From: Mesorhizobium sp. LSHC420B00
GTDB lineage: Bacteria > Pseudomonadota > Alphaproteobacteria > Rhizobiales > Rhizobiaceae
Assembly (NCBI RefSeq): GCF_000503055.1
Contig: NZ_AYVY01000002.1
Span: 359,379-423,378, forward strand
Direction: 5' to 3'
Length of the DNA stretch: 64,000 nucleotides
Part shown: piece after piece, positions 43,586-52,943 of the stretch
How the letters are laid out: every line of letters starts with the position of its first letter
How positions within the stretch are numbered: the stretch's first letter is position 1
Position numbers and translations under genes: made by a program
The notes under the pieces: generated by a model
Seen by the model: the letters and a program-made list of their open reading frames with translations, nothing else
Database searches by the model: none
Told to the model about the DNA's origin: nothing

Positions 43586-43984
43586 ATGAAAACTTTCCTT
43601 CTGCAGTTTTTCACCTGGTGGAACAGCCAGACGCTGGGAACGCGCTTCCACACCTGGCGGCACGGCAAGATGGTCGGGCAGGACGAGGTCGGCAACGTCT
43701 ACTACGAGGGCGGCGTCGATTCGGAAGGCCGCACCCGCCGCTGGGTCATCTACCGCGACTATTCGGAAGCCTCGGCGATTCCGCCCGGCTGGCATGGCTG
43801 GATCCATCACCGTGTCGACGTTGCGCCGCCAACGGAAGACTACAAGCCCCGCGACTGGCAAAAGCCGCATGTGCCGAACCTCACCGGCAGCCCCGCAGCC
43901 TATCGCCCGAAGGGCTCGGTGCTGACCAACCAGCATCGTCCGCAGGTGACGGGCGACTACGACGCCTGGACGCCCGGTTTGTGA
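43586..43984 (+). CDS. NADH:ubiquinone oxidoreductase NDUFA12-like subunit
   Basis: A 132-residue accessory subunit of complex I, alphaproteobacterial homologue of mitochondrial NDUFA12/B17.2. The marks are GTRFHTWRHGKMVGQDEVGNVYYE, RRWVIYRDYSEASAIPPGWHGWIHHRVD and a conserved proline-rich end. The ATG at 43586 follows a GAGG. It starts the conserved block NDUFA12 / DUF2155 / ... / aat. Confidence 0.92.
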   Translation: MKTFLLQFFTWWNSQTLGTRFHTWRHGKMVGQDEVGNVYYEGGVDSEGRTRRWVIYRDYSEASAIPPGWHGWIHHRVDVAPPTEDYKPRDWQKPHVPNLTGSPAAYRPKGSVLTNQHRPQVTGDYDAWTPGL

Positions 43985-44140
43985 TCGATCGCCGCGACAC
44001 GCGCGCGGTTCCCACAGGCACCGTCCCCACGGGCGCGGTCCTTTGTCGCCACAATTGCTGTTTAGCTGTTTGCTGATCCGACAGCAGCAACTAGCCTTGG
44101 CGTTAAGAGAATCACCCGGGCGCAAACCACCGGACCTTGC

Positions 44141-44623
44141 ATGAGCATGTTCAGCCGAATTTTGACGGGCGGATCAACCGCGGTCGTTCTCGCTTCTATG
44201 GTGGCGCTTGCTGCTGCGCAGGAGTTGGCACCGCCTGCGCCGGACGCGTCGGTGGCACCCGCAGCACCCGCAGTATCCGAGCGCATCACCAATCCCGTCG
44301 CTGAATTCGCCGGCATCGACAAGATCACCGGCCGGATCATCACCTTCGACGTCTATATCGACGAGACGGTGCAATTCGGCGCTTTGCAGGTGACGCCGCG
44401 CATCTGCTATTCGCGGCCGGAAAACGAAGAGCCGAAGACGGATTCGTTCGTCGAGGTCGACGAGATCACGCTCGACCGGAAAATCCGCCGTATCTTCACC
44501 GGCTGGATGTTTGCCGAAAGCCCCGGGATCAACGCCGTCGAGCACGCCGTCTATGATATCTGGCTGAAGGGCTGCAAGCAGAAGTCCGACGTGCCGGCAC
44601 CCGCTGCCCCCAAAACCAACTAG
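44141..44623 (+). CDS. DUF2155 exported protein
   Basis: A 160-residue protein with a signal segment (AVVLASMVALAAA-QE) and a DUF2155 core: FAGIDKITGRIITFDVYIDETVQFGALQVTPRICYSR, then VEVDEITLDRKIRRIFTGWMFAESPGINAVEHAVYDIWLKGCK. The two cysteines are conserved. It is usually next to the NDUFA12 gene in Rhizobiales; function unknown. Confidence 0.9.
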   Translation: MSMFSRILTGGSTAVVLASMVALAAAQELAPPAPDASVAPAAPAVSERITNPVAEFAGIDKITGRIITFDVYIDETVQFGALQVTPRICYSRPENEEPKTDSFVEVDEITLDRKIRRIFTGWMFAESPGINAVEHAVYDIWLKGCKQKSDVPAPAAPKTN

Positions 44624-44706
44624 AACCTGTCAGCGCGGCGGATACGGCGTCTTGCGGAACCGCCTTGTTGTCCGAGCGTTGGGGCTTCTCTAGGGAGGAG
44701 GTTGCC

Positions 44707-45078
44707 ATGATGATGGCCAACAAAAGCGAGCTTCTCGACATCGAAAAGGGATTCTGGACCGGCGACGCCGACTATTTCAAGGCCAACGCCGACACCGAAT
44801 GCCTGGTGGCCTTCCCGCAGATGGCGCGGGTGATGAGCAACGCCGATCTGGCCAAAACCGCGACGGAGCCGAAGCGCTGGCGCGAGCTCGACATCGACCT
44901 CAAGGGCATCATCGAGCCCGGCAGCGACATCGTCATGCTGACCTACGAGGCGCGTGCGACCCGGCAAAATGGCGAAGCCTATGCAGCACTGGTCAGTACC
45001 GGCTATGTCCACCGCGTCAATGGCTGGAAGATGATGTTCCATGCACAGACACCGCTGGTGACGGCGACCAAGGGCTGA
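44707..45078 (+). CDS. NTF2/SnoaL-like (DUF4440-type) protein
   Basis: A 123-residue protein: LLDIEKGFWTGDADYFKANADTECLVAF, then a strand-rich part ending GYVHRVNGWKMMFHAQTPL. The NTF2-like fold is inferred from this pattern. No catalytic residues stand out. The AGGAGG before ATG 44707 selects this start over an earlier TTG. The next region is a palindromic repeat. Confidence 0.82.
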   Translation: MMMANKSELLDIEKGFWTGDADYFKANADTECLVAFPQMARVMSNADLAKTATEPKRWRELDIDLKGIIEPGSDIVMLTYEARATRQNGEAYAALVSTGYVHRVNGWKMMFHAQTPLVTATKG

Positions 45079-45087
45079 CCGGCCGGT

Positions 45088-45189
45088 AGAGCAATTCCAG
45101 GAAAAGTGTGAACGGTTTTCCGTGCGGAATTGCGTCAAAACACAAAATAGACCGGTTCGGCGTTTCCGTGAAACGATGAACCGTTCTAG
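45088..45189. repeat. Two-hairpin rhizobial intergenic repeat
   Basis: GCAATTCC (45091-45098) pairs with GGAATTGC (45126-45133). A second hairpin joins ACCGGTTC (45151-45158) and GAACCGTT (45178-45185), with CGTTTCCGTGAAACG inside. This AGAGCAATTCC family is very common in Mesorhizobium-type genomes. It lies between convergent genes, ending at the aat stop. Confidence 0.85.
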
Positions 45190-45190
45190 A

Positions 45191-45808
45191 TCACGGAAAA
45201 AACACAGCCTCGCCCTTTAGCGCCTCGGCCAGCATCTTCTCGTACTTGCCACGTGGCACGTCGATTGCGCCGAAACGTTTGAGATGCTCGGTCGTGAACT
45301 GCGTATCGAGCAGCGCAAAGCCGCGCGCCTTCAGGCGCTCGACCAGATGAACCAGACAGGCCTTCGAGGCGTCGGTCTCCCTGGCAAACATGCTCTCGCC
45401 GAAGAACACCCGGCCGAGCGACACCCCGTAGAGCCCGCCGACCAGCCGGTCGTCGTGCCAGGCCTCGACCGAATGGCAATGGCCCATCCGATGCAGCTCG
45501 ACATAGGCTTCGCGGATTGGTGCGTTGATCCAGGTCGACCGCCGTTCCTCGCGTCTTTCGGCGCAGGCGTCGATCGTCGCCTCGAAATCGAAATCGATGC
45601 GGAATTCGAACAGATCCTTGCGGATCGTCTTCCTCAGGCTCTTCGGGATGTGGAAACCGTCGAGCGGAATGATGCCGCGCGTCTCCGGCCGCACCCAGAA
45701 CACCTCGGGGTCATTGGCATTTTCGGCCATCGGGAAGACGCCGGAGGCATAGGCTTTGAGCAACAGGTCGGTCGGGATGCGATAGCCGGGTGCGTAGGGG
45801 CGGGTCAT
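45191..45808 (-). CDS. aat: Leucyl/phenylalanyl-tRNA-protein transferase
   Basis: Attaches Leu or Phe from tRNA to N-terminal Lys/Arg of proteins, marking them for ClpS/ClpAP decay (N-end rule). The 205-residue protein shows [94 protein letters not shown] and [16 protein letters not shown], all diagnostic. It lies downstream of accC in the conserved order. Confidence 0.95.
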   Translation of the reverse strand: MTRPYAPGYRIPTDLLLKAYASGVFPMAENANDPEVFWVRPETRGIIPLDGFHIPKSLRKTIRKDLFEFRIDFDFEATIDACAERREERRSTWINAPIREAYVELHRMGHCHSVEAWHDDRLVGGLYGVSLGRVFFGESMFARETDASKACLVHLVERLKARGFALLDTQFTTEHLKRFGAIDVPRGKYEKMLAEALKGEAVFFP

Positions 45809-45823
45809 CGCGTCGCCCCTGTG

Positions 45824-47167
45824 TCACTCGCCTTTGGCCAGATATTTTTCCAGCCAGTGGATGTCGTAGTCGCCATTGGCGATGTCGGCGTTGCCGACGA
45901 GGTCGCGAAACAGCGGCAGCGTGGTCTTGATGCCGTCGACCACGAATTCATCGAGCGCGCGTCGCAGCCGCATCATGCACTCGACGCGGTTGCGGCCGTG
46001 CACGATCAGCTTGCCGATCAGGCTGTCGTAGTAGGGCGGGATCTTGTAGCCGGAATAGACGCCGGAATCGACGCGGATGCCGAGGCCGCCTGGCGTGTGG
46101 AAGTGGGTGATGGTGCCCGGCGAGGGGGTGAAGGTGCGCGGATCCTCGGCATTGATGCGGCATTCGATAGCATGGCCGTGGAAGCGGATATCTTCCTGGC
46201 GCACCGAAAGCCCGCCGCCCGAGGCGACGCGGATCTGCTCGTGCACGAGGTCGATGCCGGTAATCGCCTCGGTCACCGGATGTTCGACCTGCAGGCGCGT
46301 GTTCATCTCGATGAAATAGAACTCGCCGTTCTCATAAAGGAATTCGATGGTGCCGGCGCCGGAATAGCCGAGATCGGCGATCGCCTTGGCGCAGACGCCG
46401 CCAATATGTGCGCGCTCCTCGGCATTGAGCGCCGGCGAGGGCGCTTCTTCCCAGACCTTCTGGTGGCGGCGCTGCAGCGAACAGTCGCGCTCGCCGAAAT
46501 GCACGCCGCGCCCGGCGCCGTCGCCGAACACCTGCACTTCGATATGGCGCGGCTTCTGCAGATACTTCTCGATATAGACGGCGTCGTCGCCGAAGGCGGC
46601 GCCCGCCTCCGAGCGTGCCGTCTGCAGCGCCACCTCGAGGTCGGCCTGGCTATGCGCCACTTTCATGCCGCGCCCGCCGCCGCCGGCCGACGCCTTGATG
46701 ATCACGGGGTAGCCGATCTCGGCGGCAATGCGCTTGGCCTCCTTTTCCTCGGTGACCGCGCCGTCGGAGCCGGGTACCACGGGAATGCCGAGGCGCTTTG
46801 CGGTGCGCTTGGCCTCGATCTTGTCGCCCATGATGCGGATATGGTCGCCGGTCGGGCCAATGAAGGTGATGTTGTGAGCGGCGAGGATGTCGGCGAACTT
46901 GGCATTCTCCGACAAAAAACCGTAGCCGGGATGCACCGCGTCGGCGCCGGTGATCTCGCAGGCGGCGACGATCTGGTGGATGTTGAGATAGGAGTCGCGC
47001 GACGGCGGCGGGCCGATGCAGACGCTCTCGTCGGCGAGACGCACATGCATGGCGTCGGCGTCGGCGGTCGAATGCACCACCACCGTCTGGATGCCAAGCT
47101 CCTTGCAGGCGCGCAGCACCCTGAGGGCAATTTCGCCGCGATTGGCGATGAGGATTTTCTGGAACAT
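45824..47167 (-). CDS. accC: Acetyl-CoA carboxylase, biotin carboxylase subunit
   Basis: Carboxylates biotin on AccB with ATP and bicarbonate, the first step of fatty-acid synthesis. The 447-residue length is normal. Marks are [26 protein letters not shown]-binding [33 protein letters not shown] and the active-site [18 protein letters not shown] with [15 protein letters not shown]. It follows accB by 19 bases in the same direction. Confidence 0.97.
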   Translation of the reverse strand: MFQKILIANRGEIALRVLRACKELGIQTVVVHSTADADAMHVRLADESVCIGPPPSRDSYLNIHQIVAACEITGADAVHPGYGFLSENAKFADILAAHNITFIGPTGDHIRIMGDKIEAKRTAKRLGIPVVPGSDGAVTEEKEAKRIAAEIGYPVIIKASAGGGGRGMKVAHSQADLEVALQTARSEAGAAFGDDAVYIEKYLQKPRHIEVQVFGDGAGRGVHFGERDCSLQRRHQKVWEEAPSPALNAEERAHIGGVCAKAIADLGYSGAGTIEFLYENGEFYFIEMNTRLQVEHPVTEAITGIDLVHEQIRVASGGGLSVRQEDIRFHGHAIECRINAEDPRTFTPSPGTITHFHTPGGLGIRVDSGVYSGYKIPPYYDSLIGKLIVHGRNRVECMMRLRRALDEFVVDGIKTTLPLFRDLVGNADIANGDYDIHWLEKYLAKGE

Positions 47168-47186
47168 CTTTCGCCTGTTCCCGGCT

Positions 47187-47645
47187 CTACTCGATCACGA
47201 CGAGCGGCATGCCGTATTCGACCGGCTGCGCATCTTCGAACAGGATCGCTGTCACCATGCCGGCGCGCGGCGAGGGGATCTGGTTCATCGTCTTCATCGC
47301 CTCGATGATCAGCAGCGTCTGGCCTTCCTTGACCTTCTGGCCGATTTCGATGAACGGCTTGGCGTCGGGCGACGGTGCCAGATAGGCGGTGCCGACCATT
47401 GGCGAGGCGACGGCGTTCTTCGACACGTCGGGCGTCGCCGGCGCGGCCGCTGCCGCAGGCTGCGCTGCTGCCGGGGCATAGGCTGGCGGCGCTGCGGCGA
47501 TCGCATGGACGGCCGGCGCCTGCCGCGAGACGCGCACCTTCAGATCGCCCAGCTCGACCTCGATCTCAGTGAGGTTGGTGTCGTTCAGTATGCCCGCCAG
47601 GTCGCGGATCAGCTGCTGGTCAACACCGTTCTTCTTTATCGACAT
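47187..47645 (-). CDS. accB: Acetyl-CoA carboxylase biotin carboxyl carrier protein
   Basis: The 152-residue carrier of biotin. The biotinyl lysine is in the canonical EAMKTMN motif; an alanine/proline linker (residues about 47-72) joins it to the N-terminal part [32 protein letters not shown]. The ATG at 47645 (MSIKKNGV) is used. It is followed by accC and preceded by aroQ, 26 bp away. Confidence 0.96.
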   Translation of the reverse strand: MSIKKNGVDQQLIRDLAGILNDTNLTEIEVELGDLKVRVSRQAPAVHAIAAAPPAYAPAAAQPAAAAAPATPDVSKNAVASPMVGTAYLAPSPDAKPFIEIGQKVKEGQTLLIIEAMKTMNQIPSPRAGMVTAILFEDAQPVEYGMPLVVIE

Positions 47646-47671
47646 TTTCGAGCCTTCTGTTTGTTGGCCGG

Positions 47672-48106
47672 TCATAGGCGTGCAGCCAGCGCCTGCAGCG
47701 CCAGCGTGTAGCCGAGCGGCCCGAACCCGCAGATCATGCCGACGGCGACCGGCGCGACCATGGAGACGTGGCGGAATGGTTCCCGCGCGTGGATGTTGGA
47801 GAGATGCACCTCAGCGACCGGCAGCGGCGCGACAGCGCGGATGGCATCGTGAATGGCGATCGAGGTATGGCCGTAGGCGCCTGGATTGATGACGATTGCG
47901 GCGGCCTTGTCGGCGGCCTCGTGGATCCAGTCGACGAGGTCGCCCTCATGGTTCGACTGGCGGAAATCGATCTCCAGCCCAAGTGCGGCACCCGCCTGCT
48001 TGCAGTCGTCGGCGATCGCCGCAAGCGTCTTGCCGCCATAGATGCCCGGCTCGCGCTTGCCGAGCGCGTTGAGATTGGGGCCGTTCAGGACGAAAACCGT
48101 TTTCAA
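47672..48106 (-). CDS. aroQ: 3-dehydroquinate dehydratase, type II, TTG start
   Basis: Dehydrates 3-dehydroquinate in the shikimate pathway. The 144-residue length fits type II enzymes. The marks are [21 protein letters not shown] (active-site tyrosine in YGG), [32 protein letters not shown] and [15 protein letters not shown]. The best start is the TTG at 48106 (family start [11 protein letters not shown]) with GGAAAGG upstream; a far ATG at 48166 would add 20 non-conserved residues. It lies upstream of accB. Confidence 0.94.
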   Translation of the reverse strand: MKTVFVLNGPNLNALGKREPGIYGGKTLAAIADDCKQAGAALGLEIDFRQSNHEGDLVDWIHEAADKAAAIVINPGAYGHTSIAIHDAIRAVAPLPVAEVHLSNIHAREPFRHVSMVAPVAVGMICGFGPLGYTLALQALAARL

Positions 48107-48269
48107 AAAATGCCGACCTTTCCCGGCGCGGCTAAGCCGGCGCGCCGGACCCTCTATAATGGGCATAGACGCTGGCGAAAAGAGCGCAAGTGCGTTCTTT
48201 CGCCGTCCACAACAGCCGGAAAACGGCCCGCGCCGGAAACCCGCAGCCTGATCGAAACCCGAACGCTAA

Positions 48270-49073
48270 TCAGAGTGCGGCCTTCGCCGCCTCGATCTTT
48301 TCGGCCAGCACTTCCTGGCCGAGCGCGCCGAACACAACCTCGTTGCCGACGACATAGGACGGCGTTCCGGTGATGGCGAGCTTGGTGGCAAGATCATATG
48401 TTTTGGAGAAGGCCTCGGTGATGCTCGGGTCCTTCATCTTTTCGCGCAGCGCCGCCTCGTCGGCGCCGAGCGACAGCGCCACCTTGATTGCCGCCGCCTC
48501 GGTGGCGCGTCCCTGGCCGCCGAGCAGCGCGTTGTGGAATTCGCCGTATTTCTCCGGCTTCATCAAGTGGAAGGCCATCGAAACGACGCTCGCCTTCTGC
48601 GAATCAGGGCCGAGGATCGGGAATTCCTTGAGCACGAAACGCAGGTCCGGATCGGCCTTGGTCAGCGCGCGCATGTCATCGATGGCGCGTTTGCAGTAAC
48701 CGCAATTGTAATCGTAGAACTCGACGATGGTGACCTTGCCGTTCGGATTGCCGACAACGCCGTCGAAGGCGGAGTTGAAAATCTGGTCCTTGGCGTCTTT
48801 GATGACGCCGAGACTGGCGACGCGCTGTTCTTCCTTCTGCTTGGCCTCGAGCGCCTGCTGGGCTTCCAGAAGCACTTCCGGGTTCTTCAGCAGATAGTCG
48901 CGGACGATGCCTTCGACTTCGGTGCGGTCGAGCTTGGTTTCCGAGGACGCCGTCTGGACAAGCTGCGCCGTGCCGGCCTTCGCCGTCTGCGGACTTCCGG
49001 CGACGAAGCCGAACGCCAGCATGGCGAGGGCGGCTGCCACTCCGGTAGTGCCCAGCAGAATTGCCTTGGTCAT
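48270..49073 (-). CDS. DsbA-family thiol:disulphide oxidoreductase, ScsC-like
   Basis: A 267-residue periplasmic protein with a signal peptide (TTGVAAALAMLAFGFVAGSPQTAKA). A helical N-terminal oligomerisation part (residues 45-95) precedes the thioredoxin fold. The CXXC site is C124-G-Y-C127, and the cis-proline is in TGTPSYVVG. It forms or shuffles disulphides in exported proteins. GAGG precedes the start. The same direction and order as aroQ is conserved. Confidence 0.92.
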   Translation of the reverse strand: MTKAILLGTTGVAAALAMLAFGFVAGSPQTAKAGTAQLVQTASSETKLDRTEVEGIVRDYLLKNPEVLLEAQQALEAKQKEEQRVASLGVIKDAKDQIFNSAFDGVVGNPNGKVTIVEFYDYNCGYCKRAIDDMRALTKADPDLRFVLKEFPILGPDSQKASVVSMAFHLMKPEKYGEFHNALLGGQGRATEAAAIKVALSLGADEAALREKMKDPSITEAFSKTYDLATKLAITGTPSYVVGNEVVFGALGQEVLAEKIEAAKAAL

Positions 49074-49143
49074 GATCCTCGATCCTCTAGCCTGTGTTCG
49101 GGTCCGCTCGGTTCGGCTGTGTCGCAGCGTGCGTCCGAAAGGT

Positions 49144-50538
49144 TCACTTCTTCTTACCTGATGGTGCGTAGTTTATAATGTCCTGCGCGCGAAGCCAGCC
49201 CGGCTCGCCCCGCTTCATGCTCTGCTGCGCCCGCATGGCGAAGATCTTCGCATTCTTGTAGTCGCCGGAATAGAAATGCCCTTCGGCGGTTGCAAGCTCG
49301 GCCGCCGGGATGTTGCCGAGTTCGCCATAGGCCTGTGCCAGATAGCGGTATCCGGCGGCGTTTTCGCGATCCCGCCCGAGGCCCGTGTTGATCTGCGCCA
49401 CCGCCTTCTTCAGCGCATCCGGCGTGCCGATAGCCATCAGCGCCTGGCCGTAAGAGACCGGCAGCAGCCCGGACCGCGCCGGATCGAGGCTGACCGACCT
49501 GGCATAGGCGTCCGCCGCATCCTTCGGCCGGTTCGCCTTCATCAGGACGTCGCCGCGCAATTCCTGGAAATAGGGATTTTTCGGCTGTTCCTTGATCAGT
49601 GCGTTGGTCTTGGTGAGCGCAGAGGCCAGATTGCCGAAGAGATAGGTCATCTGCGCGTCGCCATAGCGCGAGGCGAGGCTGCCGGGGTTCTTGCGCATCA
49701 ATCGCGACGCCGCGGCCTGTCCTTGCATATAAGCGGCGATCTTGATGCGCATCATGTCGTGGCGCTGCTGCAGTGCCGGCGGGTCGACCTTGTCGACGTA
49801 AGGGCTCTGCTTCACCAGCACTTCGAGATTGGCGATACGCTCCTGCGGCATCGGATGGCTGATCTTGTAGGGATCGACTTGGGCGCCCGAGAGCGACAAT
49901 GCGTTCTGGAAACGGCTGAACGTCTTCAGCATGCCCATGCCGGACTGGCCGGTAGCATTGAGATAAGCGATTGCCGAGCGGTCGGCGGTCATCTCTTCGG
50001 TGCGCTGATAGGCGAGGATACTGCGTTGCGCCATCTCGCCGCCGCCGGCCATCACGCCCATGCCGGCCCCAGCGAGGCCGCGGCTATTGCTGGTGGCGCC
50101 GGCCACCATGGCGCCGGCGCCAAGCAGCGTCGCCAGGATTGCCATCGTCTTGGCGCGCTCGAGCTGTTCGCGCAACTTTTGCTGGTGTCCGCCGGCGATA
50201 TGGCCGGCCTCGTGGGCGATGACCCCGATGATCTCGTTGGGCGTTTCGGCTGTCATCAGCGCGCCGGTGTTGATGAACATGCGGCGGCCAGCAACAAAGG
50301 CGTTGAAGCTCTGGTCGTTGACCAGCACGATGTTGATGGCGTCGCCCGATAAGCCGGCCGCTTTGAAGATCGGCCGTGCGTAATCCCGCACCAGCGCCTC
50401 GATCTCGGCATCGCGCACCACCGGCACATTCTGCGCAAACGCGTTGACCGAGCCAGCCGTGGCTAGCACCGCGGCAAGCGAAAGCGTCGCGAAGGCGCGC
50501 CCTGTCCTGGCGATCGTCGATCTGGGTCGGCTTAACAT
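49144..50538 (-). CDS. M48-family metalloprotease with TPR repeats (BepA-like)
   Basis: A 464-residue periplasmic protease. The signal peptide ends near residue 36 (AVLATAGSVNAFAQ). The zinc site is H109-E110-x-x-H113 in VIAHEAGHIAGGHQQ, and a later glutamate is in AYQRTEEMTADRSAIAYL. C-terminal TPR-like helices begin near residue 295. BepA homologues degrade misassembled outer-membrane proteins; that role is inferred. It lies between the dsbA-like and aminotransferase genes. Confidence 0.92.
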   Translation of the reverse strand: MLSRPRSTIARTGRAFATLSLAAVLATAGSVNAFAQNVPVVRDAEIEALVRDYARPIFKAAGLSGDAINIVLVNDQSFNAFVAGRRMFINTGALMTAETPNEIIGVIAHEAGHIAGGHQQKLREQLERAKTMAILATLLGAGAMVAGATSNSRGLAGAGMGVMAGGGEMAQRSILAYQRTEEMTADRSAIAYLNATGQSGMGMLKTFSRFQNALSLSGAQVDPYKISHPMPQERIANLEVLVKQSPYVDKVDPPALQQRHDMMRIKIAAYMQGQAAASRLMRKNPGSLASRYGDAQMTYLFGNLASALTKTNALIKEQPKNPYFQELRGDVLMKANRPKDAADAYARSVSLDPARSGLLPVSYGQALMAIGTPDALKKAVAQINTGLGRDRENAAGYRYLAQAYGELGNIPAAELATAEGHFYSGDYKNAKIFAMRAQQSMKRGEPGWLRAQDIINYAPSGKKK

Positions 50539-50684
50539 GGCAGGTCCACTGGTAGACGAGCGGGCGAAGGATGAAAAGTCGGCACCTTAAAACTTACCGA
50601 ACTTGTGATCCCCACATCAATCGGGCATTTGTGCGGCGCGGCCTGCATGGCCGGCACGTGCGGACAAGTGTGGTGGATTGAAAA

Positions 50685-51833
50685 ATGGTTGTTTCGCTTT
50701 CGCGCCGCGGCGCCGTCGAGCCGTTCCACGCCATGGACATCCTGGCCGAGGCGAATCGGCTGAAGGCCAAGGGCGTGCCGGTCGTTTCCATGGCAGTCGG
50801 CCAGCCGTCCGACCCGGCACCGGCCGGGGTTCGCGAAGCGGCGGCGAGCGCCTTGAAAGCAGGCCGCATCGGCTATACCGACGCGCTGGGCCTCGCCGGC
50901 CTGCGCAAGGCAATCGCGGCCCATTATGGCGAGCATTACGGGCTTGACGTGCCGCCCGAGCGGGTAGCCGTTACCACCGGATCGTCGGCTGCCTTCAACC
51001 TTGCCTTCCTGGCGATGTTCGATCCGGGCGACCGCGTCGCCATCGCCGCGCCGGGCTATCCGGCCTATCGCAACATCATGGCTGCGCTCGGCATCGACAT
51101 CGCCGAGATCGAGCTCGGCGGCGCCGCCTATCTTCATGCCGAGCACCTGAAAACCGCGCACCGCGAAAAACCGCTGAAAGGCGTGCTGTTCGCCAGCCCG
51201 GCCAATCCGACCGGCGCGGTCATTCCCGCCGGCGATCTCGAGGCGCTGGTCGAGACGGCGCGCGAGCTTGGCATCGCCGTGATCTCAGACGAGATCTACC
51301 ACCGGCTGGCCTATGCGGCGCCCGACACGACGGCGCTGTCTTTCGGCGCGGACGTGACGGTGATCAATTCCTTCTCGAAATATTATTGCATGACCGGCTG
51401 GCGCATCGGCTGGATGGTGCTGCCGCAGGATTTGGTGCGGCCGATCGAGCGCATCGCCCAGAGCCTCTACATCTCGCCGCCCGAACTGTCCCAGATTGCC
51501 GCGATCGAAGCGTTCAAGGCGACAGAAGAGCTGGAGGCGGTGAAGGCGCGTTACGCCTGGAACCGCGAGCTCTTGATGCAACGCCTGCCGGACCTCGGCT
51601 TTGCGCTTGCCGCGCCCATGGACGGCGCCTTCTACGCCTTCTGCGACGTCACCCGGCACACCAACGACAGCATGGCGTTTGCGCGCAGGATGCTTGCCGA
51701 GGCGCATGTGGCGGCGACGCCCGGCCGCGATTTCGATCCGCTGCAGGGCCATCGCACGATGCGCTTTTCCTACGCCGGCAGCCACGACGACATGGTCGAG
51801 GCGATGGCGCGTATCGAACGCTGGCTGAAGTAG
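50685..51833 (+). CDS. PLP-dependent class I/II aminotransferase
   Basis: A 382-residue aminotransferase. The PLP lysine is in [35 protein letters not shown] and [10 protein letters not shown] provide the pyridine and phosphate contacts. It resembles AspC/PatB-like alanine or aspartate aminotransferases, but the substrate is not certain. No clear ribosome site precedes ATG 50685. A glutaminase gene follows by 11 bp. Confidence 0.91.
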   Translation: MVVSLSRRGAVEPFHAMDILAEANRLKAKGVPVVSMAVGQPSDPAPAGVREAAASALKAGRIGYTDALGLAGLRKAIAAHYGEHYGLDVPPERVAVTTGSSAAFNLAFLAMFDPGDRVAIAAPGYPAYRNIMAALGIDIAEIELGGAAYLHAEHLKTAHREKPLKGVLFASPANPTGAVIPAGDLEALVETARELGIAVISDEIYHRLAYAAPDTTALSFGADVTVINSFSKYYCMTGWRIGWMVLPQDLVRPIERIAQSLYISPPELSQIAAIEAFKATEELEAVKARYAWNRELLMQRLPDLGFALAAPMDGAFYAFCDVTRHTNDSMAFARRMLAEAHVAATPGRDFDPLQGHRTMRFSYAGSHDDMVEAMARIERWLK

Positions 51834-51844
51834 CGGGGACGACG

Positions 51845-52846
51845 ATGCCGGAGCTTGAACAGGCGCCGCAACGCGGACAGGCGCCCCAACTTGGACAGGC
51901 GCCCCAGCTTGAACAGGCGCCCCAGCTTGAACAGGCACTGCGCGAGGTTGCCGCCGAAATGGCGGAGCGTGCCGATCGCGGCGACGTTGCCAGCTATATT
52001 CCGCAGCTGAGCAAGATCGACCCGAAAAAATTCGGCATTGCCGCGGTGACCAATGACGGCCGCGTGCTGACCGCGGGCGACGCCGACGAGGCATTTTCGA
52101 TCCAGAGCATCTCAAAGGTATTCACGCTGACGCTGGCGCTCGGCAATGTCGGCGACGCGCTATGGCAACGGGTCGGACGCGAACCGTCGGGCAATCCGTT
52201 CAACTCGATCGTCCAGCTCGAGCACGAGAACGGCATTCCGCGCAATCCGTTCATCAATGCCGGCGCCATCGTCGTTTCAGACATCCTGCTTGCCGGCCAT
52301 CAGCCGCGCGAGGCGATCGGCGAGATCCTGCGCTTCATCCAGTTCCTGGCCGATGACGACACGATCATCATCGATCGCGAGGTCGCGGCGTCCGAACGTG
52401 CCACCGGCTTTCGCAATTTCGCGCTTGCCAATTACATGAAATCGTTCGGTAATCTCAATCATGCGCCGGAACTGGCGCTGGGCGTTTATTTCCACCATTG
52501 CGCGATCGCCATGAGCTGCCGGCAACTCGCCCTGGCCGGGCGCTTTCTCGCCAATGGCGGCAACAATCCGGCGACCGGGCATTCCGTCGTCTCGGCCGAG
52601 CGCGCCCGCCGCATCGGCGCGATGATGCTGACCTGCGGCCATTATGACGGCTCCGGCGACTTCGCTTTCCGTGTCGGCATTCCCGGCAAGAGCGGCGTTG
52701 GCGGCGGCATATTGGGGATCGTGCCGGGCGTCGCCTCGCTTGCGGTGTGGTCGCCTGGCCTCAATGCCAATGGCAATTCCAGGCTGGGCTCGATCGCGCT
52801 GGAGAAACTGGCGAAGATGATGAACTGGTCGATCTTCGCGCCATAG
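51845..52846 (+). CDS. glsA: Glutaminase with N-terminal hexapeptide repeat
   Basis: Hydrolyses glutamine to glutamate and ammonia. In this 333-residue protein the serine-hydrolase motif is [15 protein letters not shown] (S-x-x-K), followed by [32 protein letters not shown] and YHFHHC-like [11 protein letters not shown]. The N-terminal tail is built of QAPQL-type hexapeptides (residues 5-28) from an 18-bp minisatellite. The start at 51845 follows shortly after the aminotransferase stop, suggesting an operon. Confidence 0.95.
   Translation: MPELEQAPQRGQAPQLGQAPQLEQAPQLEQALREVAAEMAERADRGDVASYIPQLSKIDPKKFGIAAVTNDGRVLTAGDADEAFSIQSISKVFTLTLALGNVGDALWQRVGREPSGNPFNSIVQLEHENGIPRNPFINAGAIVVSDILLAGHQPREAIGEILRFIQFLADDDTIIIDREVAASERATGFRNFALANYMKSFGNLNHAPELALGVYFHHCAIAMSCRQLALAGRFLANGGNNPATGHSVVSAERARRIGAMMLTCGHYDGSGDFAFRVGIPGKSGVGGGILGIVPGVASLAVWSPGLNANGNSRLGSIALEKLAKMMNWSIFAP
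51857..51928 (+). repeat. 18-bp in-frame minisatellite in glsA
   Basis: Four 18-bp units of the form (G/A)GACAGGCGCCCCAACTT encode [18 protein letters not shown] and EQAPQL, with a further half unit after. They are in the flexible N-terminal tail, so copy number may vary freely. Confidence 0.85.
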
Positions 52847-52874
52847 TGCCTGTCGCCTGGAATTGGCACGAAGA

Positions 52875-52915
52875 AATCCCGCGCAGCCAGTCGGCAGCGC
52901 GGGATTCTTTTAATC
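52875..52915. terminator. Bidirectional terminator between glsA and rne
   Basis: AATCCCGCGC (52875-52884) pairs perfectly with GCGCGGGATT (52897-52906), followed by CTTTT on the plus strand and by an A/T-rich tail on the minus strand. It serves the convergent ends of glsA and rne. Confidence 0.8.
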
Positions 52916-52943
52916 AGAAAGTCTGGCTAATACACGGAAAAGC

